Shown in pieces: positions 45,568-53,873 of a DNA stretch of 64,000 nt. Location of the stretch: the NCBI RefSeq assembly GCF_002251735.1, contig NZ_NOXS01000035.1, positions 252,814 to 316,813 on the forward strand, in the 5' to 3' direction. The position numbers were made by a program, and so were the translations under genes. Within the stretch, counting starts at the first letter, position 1. Every line of letters begins with the position of its first letter. This stretch comes from Elstera cyanobacteriorum. GTDB taxonomy: Bacteria > Pseudomonadota > Alphaproteobacteria > Elsterales > Elsteraceae. The notes below the pieces were generated by a model. It was not told where the DNA came from. It made no database searches and saw only the letters and a program-made list of their open reading frames with translations.

Positions 45568-46818
45568 ATGAGCAATACAGCCAAACAAAACGGGCTAGTG
45601 AAGTGGATCGACAGCCGCCTGCCGATCTTCACCCTGCTAGACCATTCGGTCGGCAGCGGCTATCCGACGCCGCGCAACCTGAATTACTTCTGGAACTTCG
45701 GCTCGCTGGCCGGTGTGGTTCTGGTGGTCATGATCCTCTCGGGTCTGTTCCTGGCCATGAACTACACGGCCCATGTCAGCATGGCCTTCAACAGCGTCGA
45801 ACGCATCATGCGCGACGTGAACGGCGGCTGGCTGATCCGGTACATTCACATGAATGGCGCGTCGATGTTCTTCATCGTCGTTTATATTCACATCTTCCGC
45901 GGCCTTTATTACGGATCGTATAAGGCCCCGCGTGAGCTGCTGTGGATCTTGGGCGTCGTCATTCTGCTGCTGATGATGGCCACCGCCTTCATGGGTTATG
46001 TGCTTCCGTGGGGCCAGATGAGCTTCTGGGGCGCTACCGTTATCACCAATCTCTTCTCGGCCTTCCCGGTTGTTGGCGATTATATCGTCACGCTGCTGTG
46101 GGGTGGTTTCTCGGTCGATAACCCGACGCTGAACCGCTTCTTTGCGCTGCATTTCCTGCTGCCGTTCGTCATCGTCGGCGTCGTGGTTCTGCATATCGCG
46201 GCCCTGCATCAGTTCGGCTCGAACAATCCGCTGGGTATCGATGCCAAGAGCGATAAGGACAAGATCCCCTTCCATCCGTACTACACGGTGAAGGATCTGT
46301 TCGGGATCGGCGTTTTTGCCATCTTCTTCGCCTTCTTCGTCTTCTTCGCTCCGAACTTCTTCGGCGAACCGGATAACTATATTCCGGCAAACCCGATGCA
46401 GACGCCGCCGCACATTGTGCCGGAATGGTACTTCCTGCCGTTCTACGCCATCCTGCGCTCGATCCCGGATAAACTGGGTGGCGTGCTGGCCATGTTCGCT
46501 GCCATCGGTGTGCTGGCCGTCCTGCCGTGGCTCGATACCTCGAAGATCCGGTCGGCCAAGTTCCGTCCGGTTTACTTCTGGTTCTTCTGGCTGCTGTTCA
46601 TCGACTGCATCGTGTTGGGTTGGGCGGGCGGTAAGCCGGCGGAAGGCATCTACGTGCTGGTTGGCCGTATCGCCACCGCTTACTACTTCCTGCACTTCCT
46701 CGTGATCCTGCCGCTGCTGGGCAAGCTGGAAACGCCGAAGCCCTTGCCGTCGTCGATTGCCGCTGCCGTTCTCGGTGGTTCGGCTGCGCCGGCTGCCGCC
46801 CGCATGGAGAAGCCGTAA
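45568..46818 (+). CDS. petB: Cytochrome b subunit of the bc1 complex
   Basis: A 416-residue membrane protein with about eight helices. Motifs include [37 protein letters not shown] (haem-ligand His pair), the [19 protein letters not shown] Qo region, and [19 protein letters not shown] with PEWY. It transfers electrons from ubiquinol to the Rieske protein and haems b. Its stop overlaps the petC ATG (TAATG). Confidence 0.96.
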   Translation: MSNTAKQNGLVKWIDSRLPIFTLLDHSVGSGYPTPRNLNYFWNFGSLAGVVLVVMILSGLFLAMNYTAHVSMAFNSVERIMRDVNGGWLIRYIHMNGASMFFIVVYIHIFRGLYYGSYKAPRELLWILGVVILLLMMATAFMGYVLPWGQMSFWGATVITNLFSAFPVVGDYIVTLLWGGFSVDNPTLNRFFALHFLLPFVIVGVVVLHIAALHQFGSNNPLGIDAKSDKDKIPFHPYYTVKDLFGIGVFAIFFAFFVFFAPNFFGEPDNYIPANPMQTPPHIVPEWYFLPFYAILRSIPDKLGGVLAMFAAIGVLAVLPWLDTSKIRSAKFRPVYFWFFWLLFIDCIVLGWAGGKPAEGIYVLVGRIATAYYFLHFLVILPLLGKLETPKPLPSSIAAAVLGGSAAPAAARMEKP

Positions 46819-47576
46819 TGTTGAAGAAAATCATTCTGGCGGCCGGGGTTACCCTCGGCCTCATGTCCGGTGCACAGGCGGCGGGCGAAGCGATTGCCCT
46901 GCCGAAGCAGGACTGGAGCTTCTACGGCATTTTCGGCACCTACGATCGGGCTCAAGCTCAACGCGGCTTCCAAGTCTATAAGGAAGTTTGCGCGGCGTGC
47001 CATGCGCTGCATCTTGTGTCCTACCGCAATCTTCAAGACCTTGGCTTCTCGGAAGAAGAAGTTAAGGCGATTGCGGCGAACTATAAGGTGACCGACGGGC
47101 CGAACGATGCCGGTGAAATGTTCGAACGGGCTGCCCGCCCGTCCGATAAGTTTGTCTCGCCGTTCCCGAATGAAAACGCGGCCCGCGCCTCAAACAATGG
47201 CGCTTATCCGCCCGATCTGTCGCTGATTGCGAAGGCCCGCGTTGGCGGCCCGGACTATCTCTATGCCCTGTTGACGGGCTATGAGAAGGCCCCCGCCGAT
47301 GTGCAGCTTCTGGATGGGCAATACTATAATAAGTATTTCCCTGGTCATAAGATCGCCATGCCGCAGCCGTTGAACGATGGTCAAGTGACCTTCGCGGACG
47401 GGACGCAGGCTTCGGTCAGCAATATGGCCCGCGATTTGACCGTGTTCCTGAACTGGGCTGCCGAGCCGGAGCTGGAGCGCCGTCACCGTCTGGGCGTGCA
47501 GGTCATCCTGTTCCTCATTGTCGCCACCGGCTTCTTCTATGCCGCGAAGCGCCGCGTGTGGGCGGACGTGCACTAA
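46818..47576 (+). CDS. petC: Cytochrome c1 subunit of the bc1 complex
   Basis: A 252-residue protein with a Sec signal peptide ([25 protein letters not shown]), the c-type haem motif VCAACHALHLVSYRNL, the Met ligand region KIAMPQPLNDG and a C-terminal membrane anchor (VQVILFLIVATGFFYAAKRR). It accepts electrons from the Rieske protein and passes them to cytochrome c. It completes the petABC operon and is followed by a terminator. Confidence 0.95.
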   Translation: MLKKIILAAGVTLGLMSGAQAAGEAIALPKQDWSFYGIFGTYDRAQAQRGFQVYKEVCAACHALHLVSYRNLQDLGFSEEEVKAIAANYKVTDGPNDAGEMFERAARPSDKFVSPFPNENAARASNNGAYPPDLSLIAKARVGGPDYLYALLTGYEKAPADVQLLDGQYYNKYFPGHKIAMPQPLNDGQVTFADGTQASVSNMARDLTVFLNWAAEPELERRHRLGVQVILFLIVATGFFYAAKRRVWADVH

Positions 47577-47606
47577 TCGTTGCTCTCACTCTTGTGAGGC
47601 AATGCG

Positions 47607-47641
47607 CAAGCCGGGCATGATCGCCCGGCTTGTTGCTTTTT
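47607..47641 (+). terminator. Intrinsic terminator after petC
   Basis: CAAGCCGGGC (47607-47616) pairs with GCCCGGCTTG (47623-47632) around a 6-base loop, followed by TTGCTTTTTG. It lies 30 bases after the petC stop and 14 bases before mtnP. Confidence 0.8.
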
Positions 47642-47654
47642 GAGGGATGGTTTT

Positions 47655-48539
47655 ATGTCGGATCAGCACACCCGCCCGCCTGTGATTGGCGTCATTGGCG
47701 GCAGCGGCGTCTATAGTCTTGACGGGCTACATGGGGCCGAATGGGTCGCTATCCATACCCCCTTCGGCGCCCCCTCCGATGATGTGTTGGTCGGCGAGTT
47801 GCACGGCGTGCGCATGGTGTTTCTGCCCCGCCACGGGCGCGGTCATCGACAAACGCCCAGCACGGTCAATTACCGCGCCAACCTTTGGGCGATGAAGGCG
47901 CTGGGGGTTACCGATATTATCGCCGTCTCCGCCGTCGGTTCGCTGCGGGAAGACCTGCCGCCAGGGAGCTTCGTGCTGGTCGATCAATTCATCGACCGTA
48001 CCTTTGCGCGGGAAAAGAGCTTCTTCGGCCCTGGCCTCGTCGGCCACGTCCCCCTCGCCCACCCGGTCTGCCCGCGCTTGGGCGACGCCATCGAAGCCGC
48101 CGCAGGCGACATCGGCCAACCCATCCGGCGCGGCGGCACCTATATGGTCATGGAAGGGCCGCAATTCTCCACTAAAGCTGAAAGCGAACTCTACCGCGCG
48201 TGGGGGTGTTCGGTGATCGGCATGACCAATATGCCGGAAGCAAAATTGGCCCGCGAGGCCGAGATTTGCTACGCCAGCATCGCCATGGTGACCGATTTCG
48301 ACGGCTGGCACCCCGATCATGACGCGGTGACAGTCGATCAAGTGGTGCGGGTGGCTGGGGAGAATGCCGCCAAGGTGCGGCATTTGCTGCAAGCCACCGT
48401 GCCGCATCTGGCAGCCCCGCGCCCCCTCTGCGCGCACGGCTGCGATACCGCGCTGGAGCATGCGATCATGACCGCCCCCAGCCAGCGCGACCCGGCAATG
48501 ATCGAGGCCCTAAGGCCCATACTTGCCCGGATACTATAA
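47655..48539 (+). CDS. mtnP: S-methyl-5'-thioadenosine phosphorylase
   Basis: A 294-residue enzyme cleaving methylthioadenosine from polyamine synthesis to adenine and methylthioribose-1-phosphate. Motifs are GVIGGSGVYSLDGL, FLPRHGRGHRQTPSTVNYRANLWA, SAVGSLREDLPPGSFVLVDQFIDRT and YMVMEGPQFSTKAESELYRAWG. The ATG at 47655 has GAGGGATGG upstream; an earlier ATG at 47646 lies in that site. No mtn operon surrounds it. Confidence 0.94.
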   Translation: MSDQHTRPPVIGVIGGSGVYSLDGLHGAEWVAIHTPFGAPSDDVLVGELHGVRMVFLPRHGRGHRQTPSTVNYRANLWAMKALGVTDIIAVSAVGSLREDLPPGSFVLVDQFIDRTFAREKSFFGPGLVGHVPLAHPVCPRLGDAIEAAAGDIGQPIRRGGTYMVMEGPQFSTKAESELYRAWGCSVIGMTNMPEAKLAREAEICYASIAMVTDFDGWHPDHDAVTVDQVVRVAGENAAKVRHLLQATVPHLAAPRPLCAHGCDTALEHAIMTAPSQRDPAMIEALRPILARIL

Positions 48540-48543
48540 GGAG

Positions 48544-48574
48544 CAGTTTCGAGGAGGCTGACGCATCGAAACTG
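48544..48574. other. Inverted repeat after mtnP
   Basis: CAGTTTCGA (48544-48552) and TCGAAACTG (48566-48574) form a perfect 9-bp stem with a 13-base loop starting 5 bases after the mtnP stop. No T-tract follows, so it is not a clear terminator. Confidence 0.45.
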
Positions 48575-48577
48575 AGA

Positions 48578-48650
48578 ACGGCGCGACTGCGCCGCGCGCC
48601 CTTGGCGCGGGAGGCCAGGGTTCTGGAAGAACCCACCCGCCGCATGAGGG
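48578..48650 (+). repeat. Dispersed palindromic repeat, diverged inverted copy
   Basis: From ACGGCGCGACTGCGCCG to the GAGGGC near 48650 this matches the reverse complement of 25746-25828 with scattered mismatches (for example CGCGCCcTTGGCGCGG for CGCGCCTTATGGCGCGG). It keeps the inner GGGTTC/GAACCC hairpin. It lies between two other inverted repeats in the mtnP-VOC gap. Confidence 0.7.
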
Positions 48651-48652
48651 CC

Positions 48653-48676
48653 GCGTTGATCGATCACGATCAACGC
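48653..48676. other. Perfect hairpin upstream of the VOC gene
   Basis: GCGTTGATCG-ATCA-CGATCAACGC is a 10-bp perfect stem with a 4-base loop ending 23 bases before the VOC gene's ATG and just upstream of its AAGGAG site. It may be a regulatory element or part of the repeat complex. Confidence 0.5.
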
Positions 48677-48699
48677 TTATGAAAAGAAGGAGAAGCCGC

Positions 48700-49539
48700 A
48701 TGGCCGGAACCGATCATCTGATCTACGGCGTTCAGGATCTTGAAGCCGCCCGCGACCAATTTCGCCGTTTAGGCTTTGTCGTCACACCGCGCGGTCGCCA
48801 CAAGGGCTGGGGCACCGCGAACTACTGCGTGATGCTGACCCAGGGGTATATCGAGCTACTAGGGATCATCGACCCCAATCAGTTTAGCAATAACCTCGAC
48901 CGGTTCCTGACCGACAAAGGCGAAGGGCTGCTGGGGATTGCCCTGGCGACTGACGACTCCGCCACCCTCGCTGAAAAGCTGACCGAGCGCGGCCTGCACC
49001 CGGAGGGGCCGTTCGCCCTCTCCCGCCTATTGGAAACCGAGGAGGGCGGCACCGTCGAACCCGCGTTCTCGCTGCTGCGCTTACCGCCGGGGGAGCTACC
49101 CGCTATCAACGGGTTCTTCTGCCAGCACTTAACGCCAGAGCTGTTGCGCAAACCGGCGTGGGAGCTGCATCCGAACGCCGTCACCGGTATCGCCAGCACG
49201 ACCATTGCGGTGGACGATCCAGACGCCGTGGCGCAAGCCTATGAGCAGGTCTATGGCCGCGCCGCCGTCGTGCCGACCGATGACGCCTGGGCCGTGCATC
49301 TGGGGGATGGCAGCGTATTGCTCTTCGTAACGCCGGAAGAGGCCGCCACCCTCTATCCTTCCCTCGACGACGCCCCGGACGGCCCAACCCTCGTGGCGAC
49401 GGCCCTGCGCAGTGCCGATCTCGACCAGACCGCCGCGGCCCTCTCGGCGAACGGGGTGCCGTTCGACCGCTTGCCCGGCCCGGTGCTCCGCGTGGCGCCG
49501 CAAGACGCCTGCGGGGCCGTTTTGGAATTCGTTGCCTAG
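48700..49539 (+). CDS. VOC-superfamily glyoxalase-like protein
   Basis: A 279-residue protein with two paired beta-alpha-beta-beta-beta modules. The first begins DHLIYGVQDLEAARDQFRRLGFVVTPRGRHKGWGTANY, the second near TGIASTTIAVDDPDAVAQAYEQVYG. It matches the glyoxalase-like domain family (pfam13468 type). Potential metal ligands are His in DHLIYG and Glu in GYIELLGI. Substrate unknown. The ATG at 48700 has AAGGAG nine bases upstream. Confidence 0.88.
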   Translation: MAGTDHLIYGVQDLEAARDQFRRLGFVVTPRGRHKGWGTANYCVMLTQGYIELLGIIDPNQFSNNLDRFLTDKGEGLLGIALATDDSATLAEKLTERGLHPEGPFALSRLLETEEGGTVEPAFSLLRLPPGELPAINGFFCQHLTPELLRKPAWELHPNAVTGIASTTIAVDDPDAVAQAYEQVYGRAAVVPTDDAWAVHLGDGSVLLFVTPEEAATLYPSLDDAPDGPTLVATALRSADLDQTAAALSANGVPFDRLPGPVLRVAPQDACGAVLEFVA

Positions 49540-49575
49540 TTCAGGGTAGCAGGGGCCGCGCGCCCCTGCCGCGCC

Positions 49576-50382
49576 TTACGGTTTAAAATAGTCCTGCACC
49601 GTGGCCCAAGCGGCCTCCTGCAGTTTGGCGGCAACCTCATCAGCCAGATCGGCGGTGTAGCTATTGCCCACCGGTGATTTACCGAACAGCGCCGCATAGG
49701 TCGTCGCCGCCGCCAGATAGGTGCCCGCCAGCGTTGGATGGCGCTTATCCTTCTGGTACAGGTTGATTTCCGGCGACAGGGCTTGGGATTTTGCAAAAGC
49801 CAGCCCGGCCGGGATCACCAGCGCCTTAAGCTTATTGCCCATCTCGGTATAGGCGTCGGCTAACTCTCCGGTCATTTCGGGAACGTCCTGATAGGCCCAG
49901 GACATAAAAAAGACCGGCTCCGCCCCATGCGTGCGGACGATGGCTGCGTCCTTTTCAGCCGATTCGGCGAAAACTGTTTTCAGATCGGGATGCACCGGGC
50001 ATTGGCTGCAATCCATCATGATCGTCACATCATAGGGCTTGCGGTCCTTCGGCGCGAAGATCACCCGGTTCTTAGCATCGAAACTATAGCTTCCCACCGC
50101 ATTCGGGCGGAAATAGCTGGCGACATCGTGCCAATCAAGACCGGCCCCGCTGATCGTTGCAGAAAAGGACCGGAAATTATTCTTACTTTCGCCCCGTAAA
50201 ACAAACTCGCGAACATGAGAATGCAGACTATTATTATAATAAAAGAAACTATTCCCGACATAAAGCGCCGAATGCGGCGGCTGCGGCAGGCGCGTTACCT
50301 CGGGTTTGACTTCTGCCCGTGCAGGCACGGCACAGATAAATCCGATAAAGGCATAAAAGGTAAGTACTCGTGCCATGACCAT
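49576..50382 (-). CDS. SGNH-hydrolase-like exported protein (DUF4886-like)
   Basis: A 268-residue protein with a signal-like N-terminus (VLTFYAFIGFICAVPARA). SALYVGNSFFYYNNSLH resembles the first SGNH block (GNS in place of GDS, Ser nucleophile), and KDKRHPTLAGTYLAAATTYAALFG resembles the last block (Asp-x-x-His). MMDCSQCPVH lies between them. These are features of DUF4886 hydrolases. Substrate unknown. Start is uncertain: ATGs at 50400, 50382 and 50376 are candidates. Confidence 0.7.
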   Translation of the reverse strand: MVMARVLTFYAFIGFICAVPARAEVKPEVTRLPQPPHSALYVGNSFFYYNNSLHSHVREFVLRGESKNNFRSFSATISGAGLDWHDVASYFRPNAVGSYSFDAKNRVIFAPKDRKPYDVTIMMDCSQCPVHPDLKTVFAESAEKDAAIVRTHGAEPVFFMSWAYQDVPEMTGELADAYTEMGNKLKALVIPAGLAFAKSQALSPEINLYQKDKRHPTLAGTYLAAATTYAALFGKSPVGNSYTADLADEVAAKLQEAAWATVQDYFKP

Positions 50383-50530
50383 GTCCCGATAAAGCTCCAT
50401 CCATCGCGGCCCGTTCCGCGTGCGGCCAAACTTTAGAGACAGTTTGTTACAAGACAACCTGTAATAAGGTCTTGTGACTATTTTTCGCTTTGCACTTTAG
50501 ATTTATTGGATTTTCAACAAATATTAAGCG

Positions 50531-50550
50531 GCCGCCCGGGGCCGGGCGGC
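50531..50550. terminator. GC-rich hairpin downstream of ychF
   Basis: GCCGCCCGG-GG-CCGGGCGGC is a perfect 9-bp stem 120 bases beyond the ychF stop. On the minus strand it is followed by CGCTTAATATTTG, not a pure T-run; it is a possible ychF terminator. Confidence 0.4.
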
Positions 50551-50572
50551 GCGCTTTTAGAAGGGTCTTAGA

Positions 50573-50674
50573 GCAAATCCCGAGCGGGTGGAACACCCGC
50601 GACGACGTATTTGCTGAAAAAACAATAGTTTAGAGCGTTTGACGTGAGCCGTAGCGAACGAAAAACGCTCTAAA
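50573..50674. other. Two stacked inverted repeats overlapping the ychF stop codon
   Basis: GCAAAT (50573-50578) pairs with ATTTGC (50609-50614), with an inner GGGTG-GAA-CACCC. Then TTTAGAGCGTTT (50629-50640) pairs perfectly with AAACGCTCTAAA (50663-50674) around 22 bases. The second right arm contains the ychF stop at 50670-50672. The long spacing and the GAGCGTTT core resemble alphaproteobacterial dispersed palindromes rather than a normal terminator. Confidence 0.55.
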
Positions 50675-51776
50675 CGTTGAAGCGGAAGTGGAAAATATCG
50701 CCGTCCTGGACCAGATATTCTTTGCCTTCGAGGCGCATCTTCCCGGCGTCCTTCGCCCCGGCTTCGCCGTTGCAGGCAATGAAATCGTCATAGGCGATGG
50801 TTTCAGCGCGGATAAAGCCCGTTTCGAAATCGGTATGAATAACGCCCGCCGCTTCCGGCGCTTTTGCCCCCGCGCGGACGGTCCAGGCGCGGGCTTCCTT
50901 CGGGCCGACGGTGAAGAAGGTCAGCAGTCCCAGCAACCCATAGCCGACCCGGATAACACGGGCCAGGCCGGTTTCTTCCAGGCCCAGGGTTTCCAGAAAC
51001 TCGCGCTTTTCGTCTTCGGTCGGCAGTTGCGCCACTTCGGCTTCGATGGCGGCCGAAATTACCACCTGTGCCGCGCCTTCGGCCTTAGCGCGTTCGGCAA
51101 CCTTATCGGACAGGGCGTTGCCGGTTGCCGCTTCGTCTTCATTGACGTTGCAAACGTAAACGACGGGCTTCGAGGTCAACAGTTGCAGCAGCTTCACGCC
51201 GCGTTTGGCGTCGGCATCCCAATCGCGGATGATGCGGCGCGCGGGGATCCCCTCGCGCAAGCCTTCGAGCAGCGGGCCGATCAGCGCAAGCTGGGCGATG
51301 GCTTCTTTATCGCCGCTGCGGGTGCGCTTGTTCAGCGCGATCTCGCGCTTTTCCAGACTTTCCATGTCGGCGAGCATGAGTTCGGTTTCGACCGTATCGG
51401 CATCGCGCAGCGGATCGACCGACCCTTCGACGTGGGTGATGTCGCCATTCTCAAAACAGCGCAGCACATGCACAATCGCGTCAGTCTCGCGGATATTGGC
51501 CAGAAACTGATTGCCGAGACCTTCGCCCTTCGACGCGCCGCGCACCAGCCCGGCAATATCAACGAACTCAAGCTGCGTCGGGATGATCTTGGCCGATTTG
51601 GCAATCGCGGCGATCTTATCCAAACGCGGGTCGGGCACGGCGACGATGCCGGTATTCGGCTCGATGGTGCAGAAGGGATAATTCGCGGCCTGGGCAGCCA
51701 CCGTGGCGGTCAGCGCGTTGAACAGGGTCGATTTACCGACATTCGGCAGACCAACGATACCGCAATTGAACCCCAT
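50670..51776 (-). CDS. ychF: Redox-regulated ATPase YchF
   Basis: A 368-residue Obg-family ATPase. MGFNCGIVGLPNVGKSTLFNALT gives the P-loop; the G4-like site is the NVNE in VYVCNVNEDEAATG, giving ATP preference; ELEFVDIAGLVRGASKGEGLGNQFLANIRETDAIVHVLRCF (in parts) is the switch region; the TGS domain ends GKMRLEGKEYLVQDGDIFHFRFNV. The ATG at 51776 has GGAG nine bases upstream. Its stop lies within a long inverted repeat. It follows the pth cluster on the same strand. Confidence 0.95.
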   Translation of the reverse strand: MGFNCGIVGLPNVGKSTLFNALTATVAAQAANYPFCTIEPNTGIVAVPDPRLDKIAAIAKSAKIIPTQLEFVDIAGLVRGASKGEGLGNQFLANIRETDAIVHVLRCFENGDITHVEGSVDPLRDADTVETELMLADMESLEKREIALNKRTRSGDKEAIAQLALIGPLLEGLREGIPARRIIRDWDADAKRGVKLLQLLTSKPVVYVCNVNEDEAATGNALSDKVAERAKAEGAAQVVISAAIEAEVAQLPTEDEKREFLETLGLEETGLARVIRVGYGLLGLLTFFTVGPKEARAWTVRAGAKAPEAAGVIHTDFETGFIRAETIAYDDFIACNGEAGAKDAGKMRLEGKEYLVQDGDIFHFRFNV

Positions 51777-51857
51777 ACCAAGCATCTCCGCAGGCAAACG
51801 ATGTGATGGGCGTGGGTTTACCCGGTTTCCGGCCGTTTGTCTCGCTTTCTGACGGGA

Positions 51858-52448
51858 TCAGCGCAGGGCGGTGAGTAAATGGGTGACGATGCGGTCGACT
51901 TCCGCCTGCCCCTCCGGCTCCAGCAGCGCGCGCAGCCCCCCATAGGCTGGCCCATCGAGATAGACCGTCAGCGAAACCCGCGTCCGCCCAGCCTCTGCCG
52001 GGGTTAGGCGCCACGCAAACAGTGTGGCCGCCCCCGGCTGCACCCGGCCCCACAGCAGCCGATCCGGGGCCGTTTCGCGGATGGGCGCCGTATAATCGAC
52101 TGGAATCAAACCATAGAGCGCTTCGATTCGAAATCGGATCATTCCGGTATCGAAATTATTGATCTGCTCCGACACGCGCAACCCACTGCGCGCCCAAGTT
52201 GGCCACTCTTGAATGGCCTGAAGTTTGGCGGAAACCGCCGCCGCAGGCGCCTCCGTCTCGCCACTCGAAAACAGCACAACCGTCTTCCAGCTTGGGGCAA
52301 TGCCCGCCTGCGCCGATATTATTTCGATATCAGGATGATTAAGCAGCGCCGGATCGGGCCGCCCGGCGAGGATAAGCCCCATCACGCTTGCCACAAGCAA
52401 TAAGATCAAGCTGCCCAAAACGGCGGGCGGCAGGCGCGGCGGCACCAT
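51858..52448 (-). CDS. SRPBCC-like protein with an N-terminal membrane anchor
   Basis: A 196-residue protein. Residues 9-28 form a membrane helix (AVLGSLILLLVASVMGLILAG). The rest fits the START-like SRPBCC fold: PSWKTVVLFSSGETEAPAAAV, LRVSEQINNFDTGMIRFRIEALYGLIPVDYTAPI and RVSLTVYLDGPAYGGLRALLEPEGQAEVDRIVTHL (in parts). A hydrophobic ligand pocket is expected. It lies between ychF and pth on the same strand. Confidence 0.75.
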   Translation of the reverse strand: MVPPRLPPAVLGSLILLLVASVMGLILAGRPDPALLNHPDIEIISAQAGIAPSWKTVVLFSSGETEAPAAAVSAKLQAIQEWPTWARSGLRVSEQINNFDTGMIRFRIEALYGLIPVDYTAPIRETAPDRLLWGRVQPGAATLFAWRLTPAEAGRTRVSLTVYLDGPAYGGLRALLEPEGQAEVDRIVTHLLTALR

Positions 52449-52529
52449 GGCAAAGCTCCGAAAAACAAGGGGCGGAAAGCGCGCAGGGATTTCAGCGAAA
52501 AACCGACCGGCTGTCGAGGCTGGGGCCGT

Positions 52530-53168
52530 TTAATTCTGGGCGGCGGGCTTCGGGGCGGGCGGCGCCTTGGGCGGTTTCGGCGGGGGCGGCGGCGTAATCT
52601 TGCGGGAAACCGCTTCGCTAAACTCCCGTTCCGATTTCGCAACAAAAAGCGGTGCGGCCGCTGCCATCGCTTCCAGTAGCGGGACCAGCCAAACCTCGTC
52701 GGCCTTGGCGAAATCCCCGAGGACGTGCGAGGTCACGCGCGCCTTTTCCCCCGGATGACCAATGCCGAGGCGTACCCGCCAATAGTCGGGCGTACAATGA
52801 GCGTCGAGCGACTTCAGGCCGTTATGCCCGGCATGCCCACCGCCCTTTTTGACGCGGAATTTCCCGGCGGGCAGTTCCAACTCGTCATGAAAGACGATCA
52901 TCTGCTGCGGGGGGATTTTATAGAAACGCAGAATAGCGCCGACGCAATCGCCGGACAGGTTCATATAAGTGCTGGGCTTAACCGCCAGACATTTCACGAA
53001 CCCAAGACCGCCTTCCGTCATTTCGCCTTGAAACTTACTGGCGCGGAAGGGGGGAAAATTATGGCGCCGGGCAATCTCGTCCAGCGCGAGAAACCCAATA
53101 TTATGCCGATTACGGGCATATTGGCCCCCCGGATTGCCGAGACCGACAAGAAGCCAGGGGGCCGACAC
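52530..53168 (-). CDS. pth: Peptidyl-tRNA hydrolase with a Pro-rich tail
   Basis: A 212-residue enzyme releasing peptides from peptidyl-tRNA. It starts WLLVGLGNPGGQYARNRHNIGFLALDEIAR with catalytic Asn and His, then KPSTYMNLSGDCVGAIL, VFHDELELPAGKFRVKKGGGHAGHNGLKSL. The last 25 residues (PPPPPKPPKAPPAPKPAA) are an extension absent from E. coli Pth and are low-complexity. It lies 20 bases from rplY on the same strand. Confidence 0.94.
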   Translation of the reverse strand: MSAPWLLVGLGNPGGQYARNRHNIGFLALDEIARRHNFPPFRASKFQGEMTEGGLGFVKCLAVKPSTYMNLSGDCVGAILRFYKIPPQQMIVFHDELELPAGKFRVKKGGGHAGHNGLKSLDAHCTPDYWRVRLGIGHPGEKARVTSHVLGDFAKADEVWLVPLLEAMAAAAPLFVAKSEREFSEAVSRKITPPPPPKPPKAPPAPKPAAQN

Positions 53169-53187
53169 GCTTTAGCTCCGCAACCGC

Positions 53188-53766
53188 TTAGGCGTCGCCG
53201 CCCGACGCCGGAACGATGGTCGCGATGGTGAAATCGCGCTCACCGCCCACAACCTTCGCGCTCGCCGGAATGGCAAGCTGCGAGACGTGGACCGAGCTGT
53301 TGATATCGACGTTCAGCAGATCGACCGTCAGATGATCGGGAATGTCGTTGGCATTCACTTCCAGTTCGACCGTGTGCTGAACGATATTCAGCAGGCCGCC
53401 CTTTTTAATGCCGACCGACTTTTCCTGATTGATGAAATGCACGGGGATATTGACCGAAATGGTCGAATCCGCGCCAACGCGCAGGAAATCCACATGTTCC
53501 GGGCGGTCGGTGACCGGGTGGAACTGGACATCGCGGGCCAGCACGCGGTGCTTTTCGGCACCGGTATCAATATCGAACAGGCGGGCAAAGAAGCCGCCCT
53601 TGTGCAGTTCGGTGTGAAGCTCGCGCGGGTCGATCGCGATCATCACCGGGGCTTTCTTGTCACCGTAAACGACGGCCGGCACCTGACCAGCACGACGAAC
53701 GGCACGGGCGGCCCCCTTTCCGGCCCGCTCACGCAGCGAAGCGCGAAGCGTAACAACTTGGGACAT
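53188..53766 (-). CDS. rplY: 50S ribosomal protein L25/general stress protein Ctc
   Basis: A 192-residue protein with the L25 domain (LRASLRERAGKGAARAVRRAGQVPAVVYG, RELHTELHKGGFFARLFDI) that binds 5S rRNA and a C-terminal TL5-type domain (DFLRVGADSTISVNIPVHF, ELEVNANDIPDHLTVDL). Length matches the long Ctc form. It lies between prs and pth, a conserved order in alphaproteobacteria. Confidence 0.94.
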   Translation of the reverse strand: MSQVVTLRASLRERAGKGAARAVRRAGQVPAVVYGDKKAPVMIAIDPRELHTELHKGGFFARLFDIDTGAEKHRVLARDVQFHPVTDRPEHVDFLRVGADSTISVNIPVHFINQEKSVGIKKGGLLNIVQHTVELEVNANDIPDHLTVDLLNVDINSSVHVSQLAIPASAKVVGGERDFTIATIVPASGGDA

Positions 53767-53788
53767 GTCCCAACTCCTTCACAAAATG

Positions 53789-53811
53789 GACGACGGGACC
53801 ATCCCGCCGTC
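53789..53811 (-). terminator. Hairpin between prs and rplY
   Basis: GACGGCGGGA and TCCCGTCGTC on the minus strand form a 10-bp stem with one G-T pair and a 3-base loop, followed by CATTTTG. It may be a partial terminator or a transcript-processing site between prs and rplY. Confidence 0.45.
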
Positions 53812-53873
53812 TTCCGGCCTCGATGCGACCTCCAGGGGTGTCGGATCGAAACCGAAACGGATGTGGCGCGCTC

